From Hyphomonas chukchiensis (lineage in GTDB: Bacteria; Pseudomonadota; Alphaproteobacteria; Caulobacterales; Hyphomonadaceae): 64,000 nt of DNA. Location: positions 310,001 through 374,000 of the forward strand of contig NZ_AWFG01000001.1 of the NCBI RefSeq assembly GCF_000682695.1, in the 5' to 3' direction. Position numbers and translations under genes: made by a program. The first letter of the stretch is position 1. Every line of letters begins with the position of its first letter. Shown here one piece after another: positions 27,938-36,802 of the stretch. The notes under the pieces are model-generated. The model was given only the letters and a program-made list of their open reading frames with translations. It made no database searches and was not told the origin of the DNA.

Positions 27938-29685
27938 TCGTCCTGATCCAGAACCAGGCTCGTGGCATGACTTGTATCACGGGCCTGACGGATCCATTCG
28001 AAGATTGACAGCACGACGGCCACGCCGCCCAGCCAGAACGTGATCATGAAGACCGAATAATAGCCCTGCCGCTCGATGATCTCGCCGAGCCAAGGGCGCC
28101 CCAATGTGCCGATCAGCATGGTGAGCGACGCGAGCAGCGCGTATTGCACGGCCGCAAAACGCGGGTTCACCACCGATGTGAGATAGGCCGTGATCGCCAC
28201 GAGCGCGAAACCGCCTGCGAGGTTTTCGGCGAAGATAGTGACCATCAGGCGCGCCATGCGCTGGCCCTGGTCTGCGGCGACAACATCGGGTGAGAGTTTC
28301 GCCGCCCAGTCCGCCAGCGCGCTGAGCGGGGGGCCGAGATGGGAGATTTCCAGAAAACTGTCGAGCACGCTCGCGCCTGCGGCCAGGTCTGCATAGAGCA
28401 GGTTCGTGGCCGCCGCGACGATGCCGCCGACAAAGAAGACGGGCATGCGGCCAAGGACGGCAATCAGTACCGCCCCCAGCAACGACCCGAGAATGGTCGC
28501 GATCACACCAAAGAACTTCGAGGCAATGGCCACATCGTCCAGCGAATGGCCGAGCGCGCCGAACTGGTCTCCCAGATAGAACGGATAGGCGAAAGCGCCC
28601 CAGACTGCATCGGTGAAGCGATAGGTCAGCGCCAGAAGCAGCACGAGCACAGCGCCCCATTTCAGGCGCGATATCAGCTCCATCAACGGATCGAAAATCG
28701 CGCGGAACAGGTTGCGCAGGACAGAATCGGCGCGCGTCTCATTGGCAATCCGGACCGGTGTTTCCGCTGCACGCGCCCCGAAACGGAAGACGAGAACGGC
28801 CGATACGATAGCCGGCACGAGCACGGTCAGTCCGACAATCCATGGCCCCTCAGAGCGCACGAACGTGCCGCCGGAGGGCGGCGTCGCCGAGAACAGCGCC
28901 TGCATCACGAAGGTGAGGATCATGACAAAGCCGATGAGCCAGCCGATAGACACGACCGTGACGGCAGGCACGGAAACGCTGCGCGGCAGGCTCGGCAGGA
29001 AGGACAGCCGGTCGGCATTGGGCTTTTTGGAGCTGGCCGGTTCCGGCGCAATGATGCTGCCGATCATGGAGAGGGCCAGCACGAAGGCGACCATCAGGAA
29101 CGTGACCGTCCAGCCTGCCCGCGCCGCGACCAGCAGTGCAATGAAGCCGGAGATAAAACCCGCCGACTTGTAGCCGAACTGGTAGAGGGCGGACATGAGG
29201 TCCTTGTCCTCGTCCGACCGGGCAACCTCGATACGCCAGGCATCAAGCACGATGTCATGCGTCGGCGAGATCAGCGCAATCGCCAGCGCAATGAGCGCAA
29301 CAAGGCCGATATTCGCCGCCGGATTCGTGAAGGCGAAAATGGCGATCAGGACAACCATGATGCCCTGCAGGAGCAGCAGCCATGACCGCCGCCCGCCGAG
29401 GAAACCGGTCAGCGGCGCGGGGTGGGCCGTCTGGAAAATCGGCGCCCAGAGATATTTAAAGGAATAGCCGAGCGTCAGCAGCGACAGCGTGCCGATCGTG
29501 GACGGCGTGATACCAAGCTTGGTGAGCCAAGCATTCAACAGGCCCAGCGTGACGCCCATGGGCAGGCCCGCCGCGAACGCAAAAAGCGCCATGGCGGCCA
29601 TGCGCCTGTCGCGCAGCGCCTTGAGGGCACGCACGGCGCGGGGCGGTTTTTTCATCGGCGGAGGGGAGATCGCCGCCTCGCTCAT
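27934..29685 (-). CDS. AmpG-family muropeptide/MFS permease
   Basis: This 583-residue membrane protein has about 14 helices. The N-terminal FAAGLPMGVTLGLLNAWLTKLGIT and GRRSWLLLLQ motifs resemble AmpG, which imports anhydro-muropeptides for cell-wall recycling. An insertion of two soluble loops and the KPNADRLSFLPS segment makes it longer than E. coli AmpG (491). Its ATG overlaps the stop of the upstream sensor kinase by 4 bases, so the two are translationally coupled. Confidence 0.85.
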   Translation of the reverse strand: MSEAAISPPPMKKPPRAVRALKALRDRRMAAMALFAFAAGLPMGVTLGLLNAWLTKLGITPSTIGTLSLLTLGYSFKYLWAPIFQTAHPAPLTGFLGGRRSWLLLLQGIMVVLIAIFAFTNPAANIGLVALIALAIALISPTHDIVLDAWRIEVARSDEDKDLMSALYQFGYKSAGFISGFIALLVAARAGWTVTFLMVAFVLALSMIGSIIAPEPASSKKPNADRLSFLPSLPRSVSVPAVTVVSIGWLIGFVMILTFVMQALFSATPPSGGTFVRSEGPWIVGLTVLVPAIVSAVLVFRFGARAAETPVRIANETRADSVLRNLFRAIFDPLMELISRLKWGAVLVLLLALTYRFTDAVWGAFAYPFYLGDQFGALGHSLDDVAIASKFFGVIATILGSLLGAVLIAVLGRMPVFFVGGIVAAATNLLYADLAAGASVLDSFLEISHLGPPLSALADWAAKLSPDVVAADQGQRMARLMVTIFAENLAGGFALVAITAYLTSVVNPRFAAVQYALLASLTMLIGTLGRPWLGEIIERQGYYSVFMITFWLGGVAVVLSIFEWIRQARDTSHATSLVLDQDD

Positions 29686-31172
29686 GCGGCGCCTGCGGCC
29701 TGGCGCTTGGGGTCGGTCCAGCGGATGGCGAGCATGCGCAGGGCTTCGGCGTCGAGCGGCTTGGCCACGACACTGTCAGCGCCCGCCGCAACGGCCCGGC
29801 GCTCGATTTCGGGATTCACTTCCGCGGAAACCGCAATGATCGGCACACGCGAGCCCCCTGCCCTCAGCTGGCGCATGGCCTCGAACCCGTCCATGACGGG
29901 CATGCGCAGGTCCATCAGGATGAGAGCTGGGTTCATGTCGCCTGCGGCCTCCAGTGCTTCACTGCCTGTGGAAGCGACTGTGACGGTAAATCCCGCCGAT
30001 TCCAAGGCGCGCCGTGCAATCAGCGCGTTGACCGGGTTGTCGTCGGCAATCAGCACATGACCGGCACCGGTCGTTGCCTCCTCCTCGTCCTGGGTCTCGC
30101 CGCCTGCACGGACAATGAATATCCGCTCGGCGAGCGACGAGGTGCGGAGCGGGCGCACGAGCCAGCCGACACAGCCCAGCAGGCGGAAACGAGGCAGCGC
30201 GCCGCGGTCTTCCGGACGCAGCACGACAAGCGCGGGCGCCATTTTGGCATAGGCGCGCACGGTCGCTTCCGGCAGGTCCGCGCCGATCAGCAGAACATCG
30301 ACGCCATCGGGCAGCTTGCCGCGTGAGGGATCGACCAGGACCGGGGTCGCCTTCACCTCCTCAAGCGCGGCCGCAATCGAGAGACCTGTAACCAGCGGCA
30401 GGCCGACCAAACCGACCTTTCCGCCAAGGTTCACGCCTGTCGTACCTGGTTCCATCCCCGAGCGCTCAAGCGGCAGGACAACCGAGAACGCCGTGCCGAC
30501 ACCTGGCAAGCTGTCCACATCAATCCGGCCTCCTAGCAGGTCTGTCAGGCGCTTGGTGATGGCAAGGCCAAGTCCGACGCCGCCATCCTTGTAGGCATCC
30601 GCGCGGCCGGCCTGGTGGAAGGCCTCGAACAGGTGTGCGAGATCGTCCCTTGCGATGCCGGGGCCGGTGTCAATGATGCGGAATTCGAGTCCGTTCTCGA
30701 GGGCCGTTATGTCCAGCAGGACCCCGCCCTTCTCGGTGAACTTCAGCGCATTGCCGACCAGGTTGAACAGGATCTGGCGGATGCGGCCCGCATCGCCCGA
30801 ATAGGTCGGCATGGGCAGTTGCGAGGTGCGGGCGGCCAGGTCGAGCCCGGCAGCATGGGCGCGGGGACTGAGCAGTTCGATCACTTCGCGCCCGAGCTGG
30901 GCCGGGCAGAAGCTTTCGGCCTCCAGCTCCACAGCGGAGGCGTCGAGGCGGGCATAGTCCAGCACATTGTTCAGGAGTTCGAGCAGGCGGGCGCCGCTCT
31001 GCTTGATGACTTCGGCATATTCGCGCTGGGAGGGCTGGAGGTCGGTCTCCAGCAGCAGTGACACGGTGCCGAGAATGCCGTTGAGGGGCGTACGAATCTC
31101 ATGGCTCGCCGTGGCGAGGAAGGTTTCCTCGGGCGATGGCGGCGATTGAGGGGGTTTGGGCGCGTCAGTCAT
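29682..31172 (-). CDS. Soluble hybrid histidine kinase with a degenerate and an intact receiver
   Basis: This 496-residue kinase lacks membrane helices and any sensor domain. The H-box ASHEIRTPLNG (His24) is almost at the N-terminus, followed by HATPase motifs (QILFNLVGNALKF, DTGPGIA, GGVGLGLAI). About residues 235-345 look like a receiver fold without the acidic pair and with Arg in place of the conserved Lys. The C-terminal receiver is intact (IADDNPVN, MDLRMPVMDG, AKPLD). Input is probably through partners. The start at 31172 is the first ATG. It is coupled to the AmpG-like permease. Confidence 0.9.
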   Translation of the reverse strand: MTDAPKPPQSPPSPEETFLATASHEIRTPLNGILGTVSLLLETDLQPSQREYAEVIKQSGARLLELLNNVLDYARLDASAVELEAESFCPAQLGREVIELLSPRAHAAGLDLAARTSQLPMPTYSGDAGRIRQILFNLVGNALKFTEKGGVLLDITALENGLEFRIIDTGPGIARDDLAHLFEAFHQAGRADAYKDGGVGLGLAITKRLTDLLGGRIDVDSLPGVGTAFSVVLPLERSGMEPGTTGVNLGGKVGLVGLPLVTGLSIAAALEEVKATPVLVDPSRGKLPDGVDVLLIGADLPEATVRAYAKMAPALVVLRPEDRGALPRFRLLGCVGWLVRPLRTSSLAERIFIVRAGGETQDEEEATTGAGHVLIADDNPVNALIARRALESAGFTVTVASTGSEALEAAGDMNPALILMDLRMPVMDGFEAMRQLRAGGSRVPIIAVSAEVNPEIERRAVAAGADSVVAKPLDAEALRMLAIRWTDPKRQAAGAA

Positions 31173-31218
31173 GGATCCCGACCCTAGGTTCAAGGCTTTA
31201 GCATTCGTTTAATGCGGG

Positions 31219-32709
31219 CTAGCGCGCGAGGGCCCCGGCCTGAACGCCTTCGGCCTGCCCCGGCGCGCGGCGGCGATAGGTCAGCGCCTCGGCAATGTGG
31301 AGGCGGCGCACGGCCGTCGCGCCATCGAGATCTGCAATGGTGCGGGCAACTTTGAGAACACGGTGATAGCCCCGCGCGGTGAGCTGGAGATTCACGGCGG
31401 CATCGGCAAGGAGGGCCGCGCCGGCAGCATCAGGCGCGGCGAGGCGTTCAATGTCGCCGGTGGGCGCATCGGCATTGACGGGGCGGCGCTGGTCGCTGGT
31501 GATCTCGCCGAAACGTTCGGTCTGGATATCGCGGGCCTTCAGGACGCGGGCCTTGACCTCCGCCGTGCCCTCGGCGGCAGGCGGCAAGGCCAGGTCGACG
31601 GCAGTGACCGGGGGCGTGTCGTAGTAGAGATCGATGCGGTCAAGGAACGGGCCGGAGAGGCGCGACTGGTAGCTTTGGGCGCATTTCGGCCCCTTCGTGC
31701 AGGCCGCTGCGCCCGGACCGCCCCCGCAGCGGCAGGGGTTCATGGCGGCGACGAGCTGGAAGCGGGCCGGATAGCGCACATGGCGATTGGCGCGGGCGAC
31801 GACGGCTTCGCCCTCCTCCAGCGGCTGGCGAAGACTGTCGAGCACATGGGCGGGAAATTCGGGCAGTTCGTCGAGGAAGAGGATGCCGTAATGGGCGAGC
31901 GATACTTCGCCGGGCTTGGCCTTGATCCCGCCGCCGACAAGGGCCGCCATTGAGGCCGAATGGTGCGGCGCGCGGAAGGGCCGTGTGCGCGAGAGACGGC
32001 CGCGTTCGAGGAGGCCCGCAATGGACTGGATTTGCGAGACTTCCAGCAGTTCGCGCGCCGAGAGCGGCGGCAGGAGGCCTGGCAGGCGCTGGGCGAGCAT
32101 GGACTTCCCGGACCCCGGCGGGCCGCAAAAGAGGAGGTTGTGGCCCCCCGCAGCGGCAATTTCGAGGACGCGCTTGGCCCCTTCCTGGCCCTTTACGTCG
32201 CGCAGGTCAGGCCCGGCAGGCGGCTCGGCCAGCACACCGGCGGCGGGCGGGCCGATGACAGCGCGGCCGGTGAAATGATTGATCAGGGCTATAAGGCTCG
32301 GCGCGGCGAGCACGCTGCCGCCGGCCCAGGCCGCTTCCCCGCCGCAGGGGGCCGGGCAGATGAGTTTCAGGTCCAGCGCCTCGGCGGCCATGGCGGCGGG
32401 CAGCACGCCGAGCGTTTCGCCGAGGCGGCCGTCGAGCGAGAGTTCGCCAATGGCGGCATGGCCTTCGAGCATGTCGGGCGGGATGACGCCCATGATGGCC
32501 AGTATGGAGAGCGCGATGGCGAGATCGTAATGGCTGCCCTCCTTGGGCAGGTCTGCCGGGGCGAGATTCACAATGACGCGCTTGGGCGGCATGGCGAGGC
32601 CGAGCGCGGCCAGCGCCGCGCGCACCCGCTCGCGGCTCTCGGTCACCGCCTTGTCGCCAAGGCCGACAATGTTGAAGGCCGGCTGGCCGCCGGTCAGCTG
32701 CACCTGCAC
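31219..32709 (-). CDS. comM: YifB/ComM-type Mg-chelatase-like AAA ATPase
   Basis: It is related to ComM, a hexameric helicase that extends recombination during transformation. It has an N-terminal Lon-protease-like domain, Walker A CGPPGSGKSM, the FRAPHHSAS motif, Walker B ILFLDELPEF, a Cys pair (NPCRCGG) and a C-terminal helical lid. The conventional start is a GTG at 32709, giving 496 residues. The frame stays open to 32778 and encodes CRITTFAFEGVEAQPVDVQ, which fits the family's N-terminus, yet no ATG, GTG or TTG is available there. A start codon may be non-standard, or a base may be wrong. Confidence 0.92.
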   Translation of the reverse strand: MQVQLTGGQPAFNIVGLGDKAVTESRERVRAALAALGLAMPPKRVIVNLAPADLPKEGSHYDLAIALSILAIMGVIPPDMLEGHAAIGELSLDGRLGETLGVLPAAMAAEALDLKLICPAPCGGEAAWAGGSVLAAPSLIALINHFTGRAVIGPPAAGVLAEPPAGPDLRDVKGQEGAKRVLEIAAAGGHNLLFCGPPGSGKSMLAQRLPGLLPPLSARELLEVSQIQSIAGLLERGRLSRTRPFRAPHHSASMAALVGGGIKAKPGEVSLAHYGILFLDELPEFPAHVLDSLRQPLEEGEAVVARANRHVRYPARFQLVAAMNPCRCGGGPGAAACTKGPKCAQSYQSRLSGPFLDRIDLYYDTPPVTAVDLALPPAAEGTAEVKARVLKARDIQTERFGEITSDQRRPVNADAPTGDIERLAAPDAAGAALLADAAVNLQLTARGYHRVLKVARTIADLDGATAVRRLHIAEALTYRRRAPGQAEGVQAGALAR

Positions 32710-32792
32710 ATCAACCGGCTGCGCCTCAACGCCCTCGAACGCGAATGTTGTAATGCGGCAAACCTGCGCCTCTCCCCATCAGCGGGAAAAGC

Positions 32793-32808
32793 GTTAACAC
32801 ACGTTAAC
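32793..32808. promoter_or_regulatory. Paired GTTAAC sites between comM and hydrolase genes
   Basis: Two GTTAAC hexamers, 32793-32798 and 32803-32808, are separated by ACAC. TTAA-spacer-TTAA layouts recall CtrA boxes, but the spacer here is six rather than the seven bases of the consensus. It lies in the divergent promoter region, so it may regulate either gene. Confidence 0.3.
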
Positions 32809-32930
32809 GAACAAAGGAAGAACAAATATAAGGGATCGGCGCGAGGCTGCTCGAACCATCCTGAAAACAGTCGGCCTTGTTTTCGGGCAAGGTGGCTTCA
32901 TAGTGAATCAGGCCTTGGGAGGGGCAGGAA

Positions 32931-34634
32931 ATGATGCGATCGTGGCGATTGTTCTTAATTGGCTGGCTGATCATTGCGGTCGGCGTTCTGGCCGCGCACC
33001 TCGTTCAGACATCGGGCGCCGTGTCGGTCAAAGAGGTGCAATACGCAACCGCCGAGGGCCGCACGATCAGCGCCTTGCTGTACACGCCCGCGACGGCCAG
33101 CGCGGCATCGCCTGCGCCGGGTATTCTGGGTGTGCACGGCTATATCAACTCGCGTGAAGTCCAGTCGGGTTTCGCCATCGAGTTCGCACGGCGCGGCTAT
33201 GTCGTGCTGACGCCGGACCAGACCGGCCACGGCTATTCCGACGGCCCGGCCTTCGCGGAAGGGTTCGGCGGCCCGGCGAGCTTGGCCTACCTGCGAGGCC
33301 TGGAGAGTGTCGACCCGAACAATATTGGCCTTGAGGGGCATTCCATGGGCGGGTGGACCGTGCTGGCAGCGGCGGCGGCGATGCCAGACGGCTACAGGAG
33401 CCTGGTGCTTGAAGGCTCAAGCACCGGGGCGCCGTTCGTCATGGATGGCACGCCGGACTGGCCGCGCAATACGGCCGTCGTCTTTTCGAAGTTCGACGAG
33501 TTTTCACCGCTGATGTGGGGCGTCGATCGCGGAAGCGACGTTACTGCGAGCCCGAAGCTGCAGGCCCTGTTCAACACGGCTGATCCGATCAAGGCGGGCG
33601 AGATCTATGGCGACAGGGCCGATGGAACCGCGCGGGTGCTGTATCAGCCCGCCGTCACCCATCCAGGCGATCATATCTCTCCGGTGGCAATCGGGCATGC
33701 GATTGACTGGTTTGCGCAGACGCTGGAGGGCGGCACGGCGCTGCCGAGCGGCAATCAGGTCTGGGTGTGGAAAGAAGTTGGTACGCTGACAGCGCTGATC
33801 GGCTTTGTGGTCCTGTTGATGGGCACGTTCCAGCTGTTGCTGGAGATACCCTACTTCAGTCGCCTGAAGACCGAGGCGACTGCGGCCGCGTTCGAGCGGC
33901 GGACGGCGCGCTGGTGGACCATGGCGGCGATGAGCATGATCGTGCCGGTCGCGACATTCTACCTGTTCTTCAAATGGGCGGAGGTGCTGCTGCCCGCGTC
34001 GGCGCTACTGCCGCAGACGGTAACGACCCAGATTGTGGTGTGGGCAGTGCTGAACGGTATCATTGCCGCATTGATTGGCCTGACCGCCAAGCGGCCTGCC
34101 GGGACGCGGCAGCCGGATGTTGTCGCAGCCATGCTGATCGCGGTCCCGACGATTGCTGTCGGTTACTTTGTGGTGTGGCTTGCCGGCACGCTGTTCCATC
34201 TGGATTTTCGCTTCTGGTTCGTCGGCGTCAAAATGCTGAGCGTCGCGCAGGCGCAGATTGCGCTCGTGTATCTTATGCCGCTGGGGGTCTATTTTGTGCT
34301 GACGTCGCGAGCGCTTCATCAGGGCCTGTCTGTCATGGGAGACGGGCGCTGGGCACAGTACGGCGCCAATGCCGCGATCATGGCGGGCGGCTTCGCGATT
34401 TTCCTTGCCGCGCAATATCTCGCGCTGTTCACAACGGGAAAGCTGCTGACGCCGAGCGAACCGCTCAACACGATCATCATGCTGCAATTCGTGCCGCTCA
34501 TGCTGATCGTGTCACTGCTCGGCACGTTCACCTATCGGCGGACGGGCAGCTATATTCCCGGCGCGGTGCTCAACACGCTGTTCGTGACTTGGTACGTGGT
34601 TGCCGGACAGGCCACTCAATTCGCCGGGGCGTAG
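32931..34634 (+). CDS. Alpha/beta hydrolase fused to a multi-helix membrane domain
   Basis: This 567-residue protein has an N-terminal anchor helix (about 8-24) and an alpha/beta hydrolase domain (about 35-260). The nucleophile motif GHSMGG (Ser138), oxyanion HGY near 69-71 and a candidate His in VTHPGDH (His244 or His248) are visible. The C-terminal half (about 275-560) contains roughly eight membrane helices. GGAGG precedes the ATG. Related fusions exist but have no known substrate. A lipid or cell-envelope ester is possible; this is inference. Confidence 0.82.
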   Translation: MMRSWRLFLIGWLIIAVGVLAAHLVQTSGAVSVKEVQYATAEGRTISALLYTPATASAASPAPGILGVHGYINSREVQSGFAIEFARRGYVVLTPDQTGHGYSDGPAFAEGFGGPASLAYLRGLESVDPNNIGLEGHSMGGWTVLAAAAAMPDGYRSLVLEGSSTGAPFVMDGTPDWPRNTAVVFSKFDEFSPLMWGVDRGSDVTASPKLQALFNTADPIKAGEIYGDRADGTARVLYQPAVTHPGDHISPVAIGHAIDWFAQTLEGGTALPSGNQVWVWKEVGTLTALIGFVVLLMGTFQLLLEIPYFSRLKTEATAAAFERRTARWWTMAAMSMIVPVATFYLFFKWAEVLLPASALLPQTVTTQIVVWAVLNGIIAALIGLTAKRPAGTRQPDVVAAMLIAVPTIAVGYFVVWLAGTLFHLDFRFWFVGVKMLSVAQAQIALVYLMPLGVYFVLTSRALHQGLSVMGDGRWAQYGANAAIMAGGFAIFLAAQYLALFTTGKLLTPSEPLNTIIMLQFVPLMLIVSLLGTFTYRRTGSYIPGAVLNTLFVTWYVVAGQATQFAGA

Positions 34635-34970
34635 CGCCCTCTTCTCTTGCGGCGCACATCGCAGCACCAAAAGCCGGACAGGGCGCTGCCCTTCCGGTTT
34701 TGCTTTGCTTGCAAGGTCCTTGCGGATGGGCGGCGGGGCCGCCTGGGGCAAGGCTGATAGTTCAATTATTGTTGGATAGTGTTGCGCCCTGCCGTGCACA
34801 GCTGGCCGCCGTCCCATCCGCGCGGGGCAGGCAAGTGCCCCGGACCCTGTCGCCAGGGGGATCCGACGACGGATGAAAGTATAGGCGCATTGTGGCGGGG
34901 GCGGAGAGAAGCGGGCGCTTTTGCCGAAGGCGCTGCAGGTTGCAGCTCGGATTGTGTGGGAAAGGCGGTT
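34635..34970. other. Intergenic stretch without a gene
   Basis: These 336 bases lie between two convergent genes. Apart from the rightward terminator at 34669-34703 I see short GC-rich hairpins (for example GGCGG/CCGCC near 34730) and an AT-rich patch near 34760-34775, but no supported gene or RNA. Confidence 0.6.
34669..34703 (+). terminator. Rho-independent terminator after the membrane hydrolase
   Basis: A two-part stem (CCGGA with TCCGG, and AGGGC with GCCCT, one bulged base) has a three-base loop. It is followed by TTTTGCTTT. The position, 35 bases after the stop, suits the hydrolase gene. Confidence 0.8.
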
Positions 34971-35963
34971 TCAGACTTCCGCGATATTGACCGTGTGCCC
35001 CGTGATCGCCTCGACGGCGGCGTCGAGCACGTCGAGCCCCGCACCGGGCTTTGGCGCGCGCTCTGACAGGACACGGCGCCAGGCGCGGGCGCCAGGCTGG
35101 CCATTGAAGAGCCCAAGCATGTGGCGCGTCATGGCGTGGAGGCCGGTGCCGCGGTCCAGCTGGTCTGCCATGTAAGGCATGTAGGCGATGATGGCCTCAT
35201 GCGCCGAGACGACGGGGGCCCCTTCCCAGCCGAAGGCCGCGTCGACCTCGCCGAGCAAAGACGGGTTCTGGTAGGCCGCGCGGCCGAGCATGACGCCGTC
35301 GAAGACTTTCAGATGGGTGCGGCATTCTTCAATCGTGGTGATGCCGCCATTCAGCGTGATGGAAAGGCGCGGGCGCGCGGCTTTCAGGTCTGCGACAAGA
35401 CCATAGTCGAGCGGGGGGATGTCGCGGTTTTCCTTGGGGCTGAGGCCTTTCAGCCAGGCCTTGCGGGCGTGGACGGTGAAGTTTGTGCAGCCGGCGGCGG
35501 CGACCGTGTCGATAAAGGTGAAGAGGGTTTCGCGTGCGGGCATGTCGTCGATGGCGATGCGGCACTTGACGGTGATGGGCAGGTCTGGCTCGGCGGCGCG
35601 CATGGCCGCGACGCAGTCTGCGACGAGGGCGGGCTCGGCCATCAGGCAGGCGCCGAAGCTGCCGGACTGGACGCGCGAGGAGGGGCAGCCGCAATTGAGG
35701 TTGATCTCCTCATAGCCCCAGCTGGCGCCGATGCTGGTGGCTTGCGCGAGTTTTGCTGGGTCGGAGCCGCCGAGTTGCAGCGCTGTGGGGTGGCAGGCCG
35801 GGTCCTCGCGCAGCAGGCGGTCCGGGTCGCCATGGATGACGGCGTCGGCGGTGACCATTTCGCTGTAGAGGAGCGCGCTTTTCGTCAGGCAGCGATGGAA
35901 GGCGCGGCAATGCGCGTCAGTCCAGTCCATCATGGGGGCCACGGAGAAGCGGTAGTCGGTCAT
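34971..35963 (-). CDS. dusA: tRNA-dihydrouridine synthase A
   Basis: This flavin enzyme reduces uridines at positions 20 and 20a in the D-loop of tRNA. The 330-residue protein begins with FSVAPMMDWTDAHCRAF. It shows the NLNCGCPSSRV motif with the catalytic cysteine, VKCRI, HARKAWLKGLSPKENR and NGGI, all typical of DusA. It is transcribed leftward alone. Confidence 0.97.
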   Translation of the reverse strand: MTDYRFSVAPMMDWTDAHCRAFHRCLTKSALLYSEMVTADAVIHGDPDRLLREDPACHPTALQLGGSDPAKLAQATSIGASWGYEEINLNCGCPSSRVQSGSFGACLMAEPALVADCVAAMRAAEPDLPITVKCRIAIDDMPARETLFTFIDTVAAAGCTNFTVHARKAWLKGLSPKENRDIPPLDYGLVADLKAARPRLSITLNGGITTIEECRTHLKVFDGVMLGRAAYQNPSLLGEVDAAFGWEGAPVVSAHEAIIAYMPYMADQLDRGTGLHAMTRHMLGLFNGQPGARAWRRVLSERAPKPGAGLDVLDAAVEAITGHTVNIAEV

Positions 35964-36060
35964 GCGGCCCCGTTTAGTGCGGGGGATGGGGGCGCGTCCA
36001 GCGTCTTTGCCGTGATCAATGTATTTGCAGGCGGGGCGCGCGGCAGGCTATGAGCAGGGG

Positions 36061-36270
36061 ATGACAGATACTGCCCGCATCGACACGCTTGAAATCCGCA
36101 TCGCCCATCAGGACGAGGTGATCGACGACCTGAACAAGACCGTGATCGCCCAGTGGAAAGAGATCGACCGGCTGACGCGGCAGATGGCGCGGCTGGCCGA
36201 GCAGTTTGCCAACATGGGACAGGCCGAGCGGCCCACGCAGGGCGACGAGCCGCCCCCGCCACACTGGTGA
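36061..36270 (+). CDS. slyX: SlyX family protein
   Basis: This 69-residue protein is one coiled-coil helix with the SlyX pattern (LEIRIAHQDEVIDDLNKTV) and a Pro-rich PPPPHW end. GGGG precedes the ATG. SlyX proteins have no settled role. It is followed 4 bases later by the VOC protein gene, so they are probably cotranscribed. Confidence 0.9.
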   Translation: MTDTARIDTLEIRIAHQDEVIDDLNKTVIAQWKEIDRLTRQMARLAEQFANMGQAERPTQGDEPPPPHW

Positions 36271-36274
36271 CGCC

Positions 36275-36802
36275 ATGAGCCGTATTTTCGGGAAAGTCTG
36301 CCAGAACGGCTATGTCGTGCGCGATATCGAAGCAGCGATGAAGCATTGGATCGAGGTGATGGGCGTTGGCCCGTGGTTCTATATTGAAGACGTGAAGACC
36401 GACTGGTTCACCTATCGCGGTGTGGCGTCTGACGTGAAGATGAGTATTGCGCTCGCCAATTCCGGCGACCTGCAGATTGAGCTGATCCAGCAGCGCAATG
36501 AGGCGCCGTCGATGTACAAGGACTTTCTCGATGCGGGCCGCGAAGGCCTGCAGCACATGTCCTATTGGACGGAAGATTATCAGGGGCTCTACGACAAGGC
36601 GCTGGGGCTTGGCTATACGGTGGGCCATGAGGGACAGATTGGCGGAGAGAAGGGCCGGTTTGCCTATTTTGATACGGAGGCACATCCTGGCACCGTGGTC
36701 GAGATTTCCGACATCAGCGGCGCCAAGGGCAAGACCTTTGCCTATATCCGCAAGCAGGCCGAGGGCTGGGACGGGACGAACCCGATCCGCACGTTCAGCT
36801 GA
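36275..36802 (+). CDS. VOC/glyoxalase superfamily protein
   Basis: This 175-residue protein has the vicinal-oxygen-chelate fold: two beta-alpha-beta-beta-beta modules. VCQNGYVVRDIEAAMKHW starts the first, and GLQHMSYWTED starts the second; His, Glu and Tyr residues in these strands could hold a metal. The nearest named relatives are methylmalonyl-CoA epimerase-like or dioxygenase-like proteins; the reaction cannot be assigned. It converges with coaA, overlapping by 8 bases. Confidence 0.82.
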   Translation: MSRIFGKVCQNGYVVRDIEAAMKHWIEVMGVGPWFYIEDVKTDWFTYRGVASDVKMSIALANSGDLQIELIQQRNEAPSMYKDFLDAGREGLQHMSYWTEDYQGLYDKALGLGYTVGHEGQIGGEKGRFAYFDTEAHPGTVVEISDISGAKGKTFAYIRKQAEGWDGTNPIRTFS

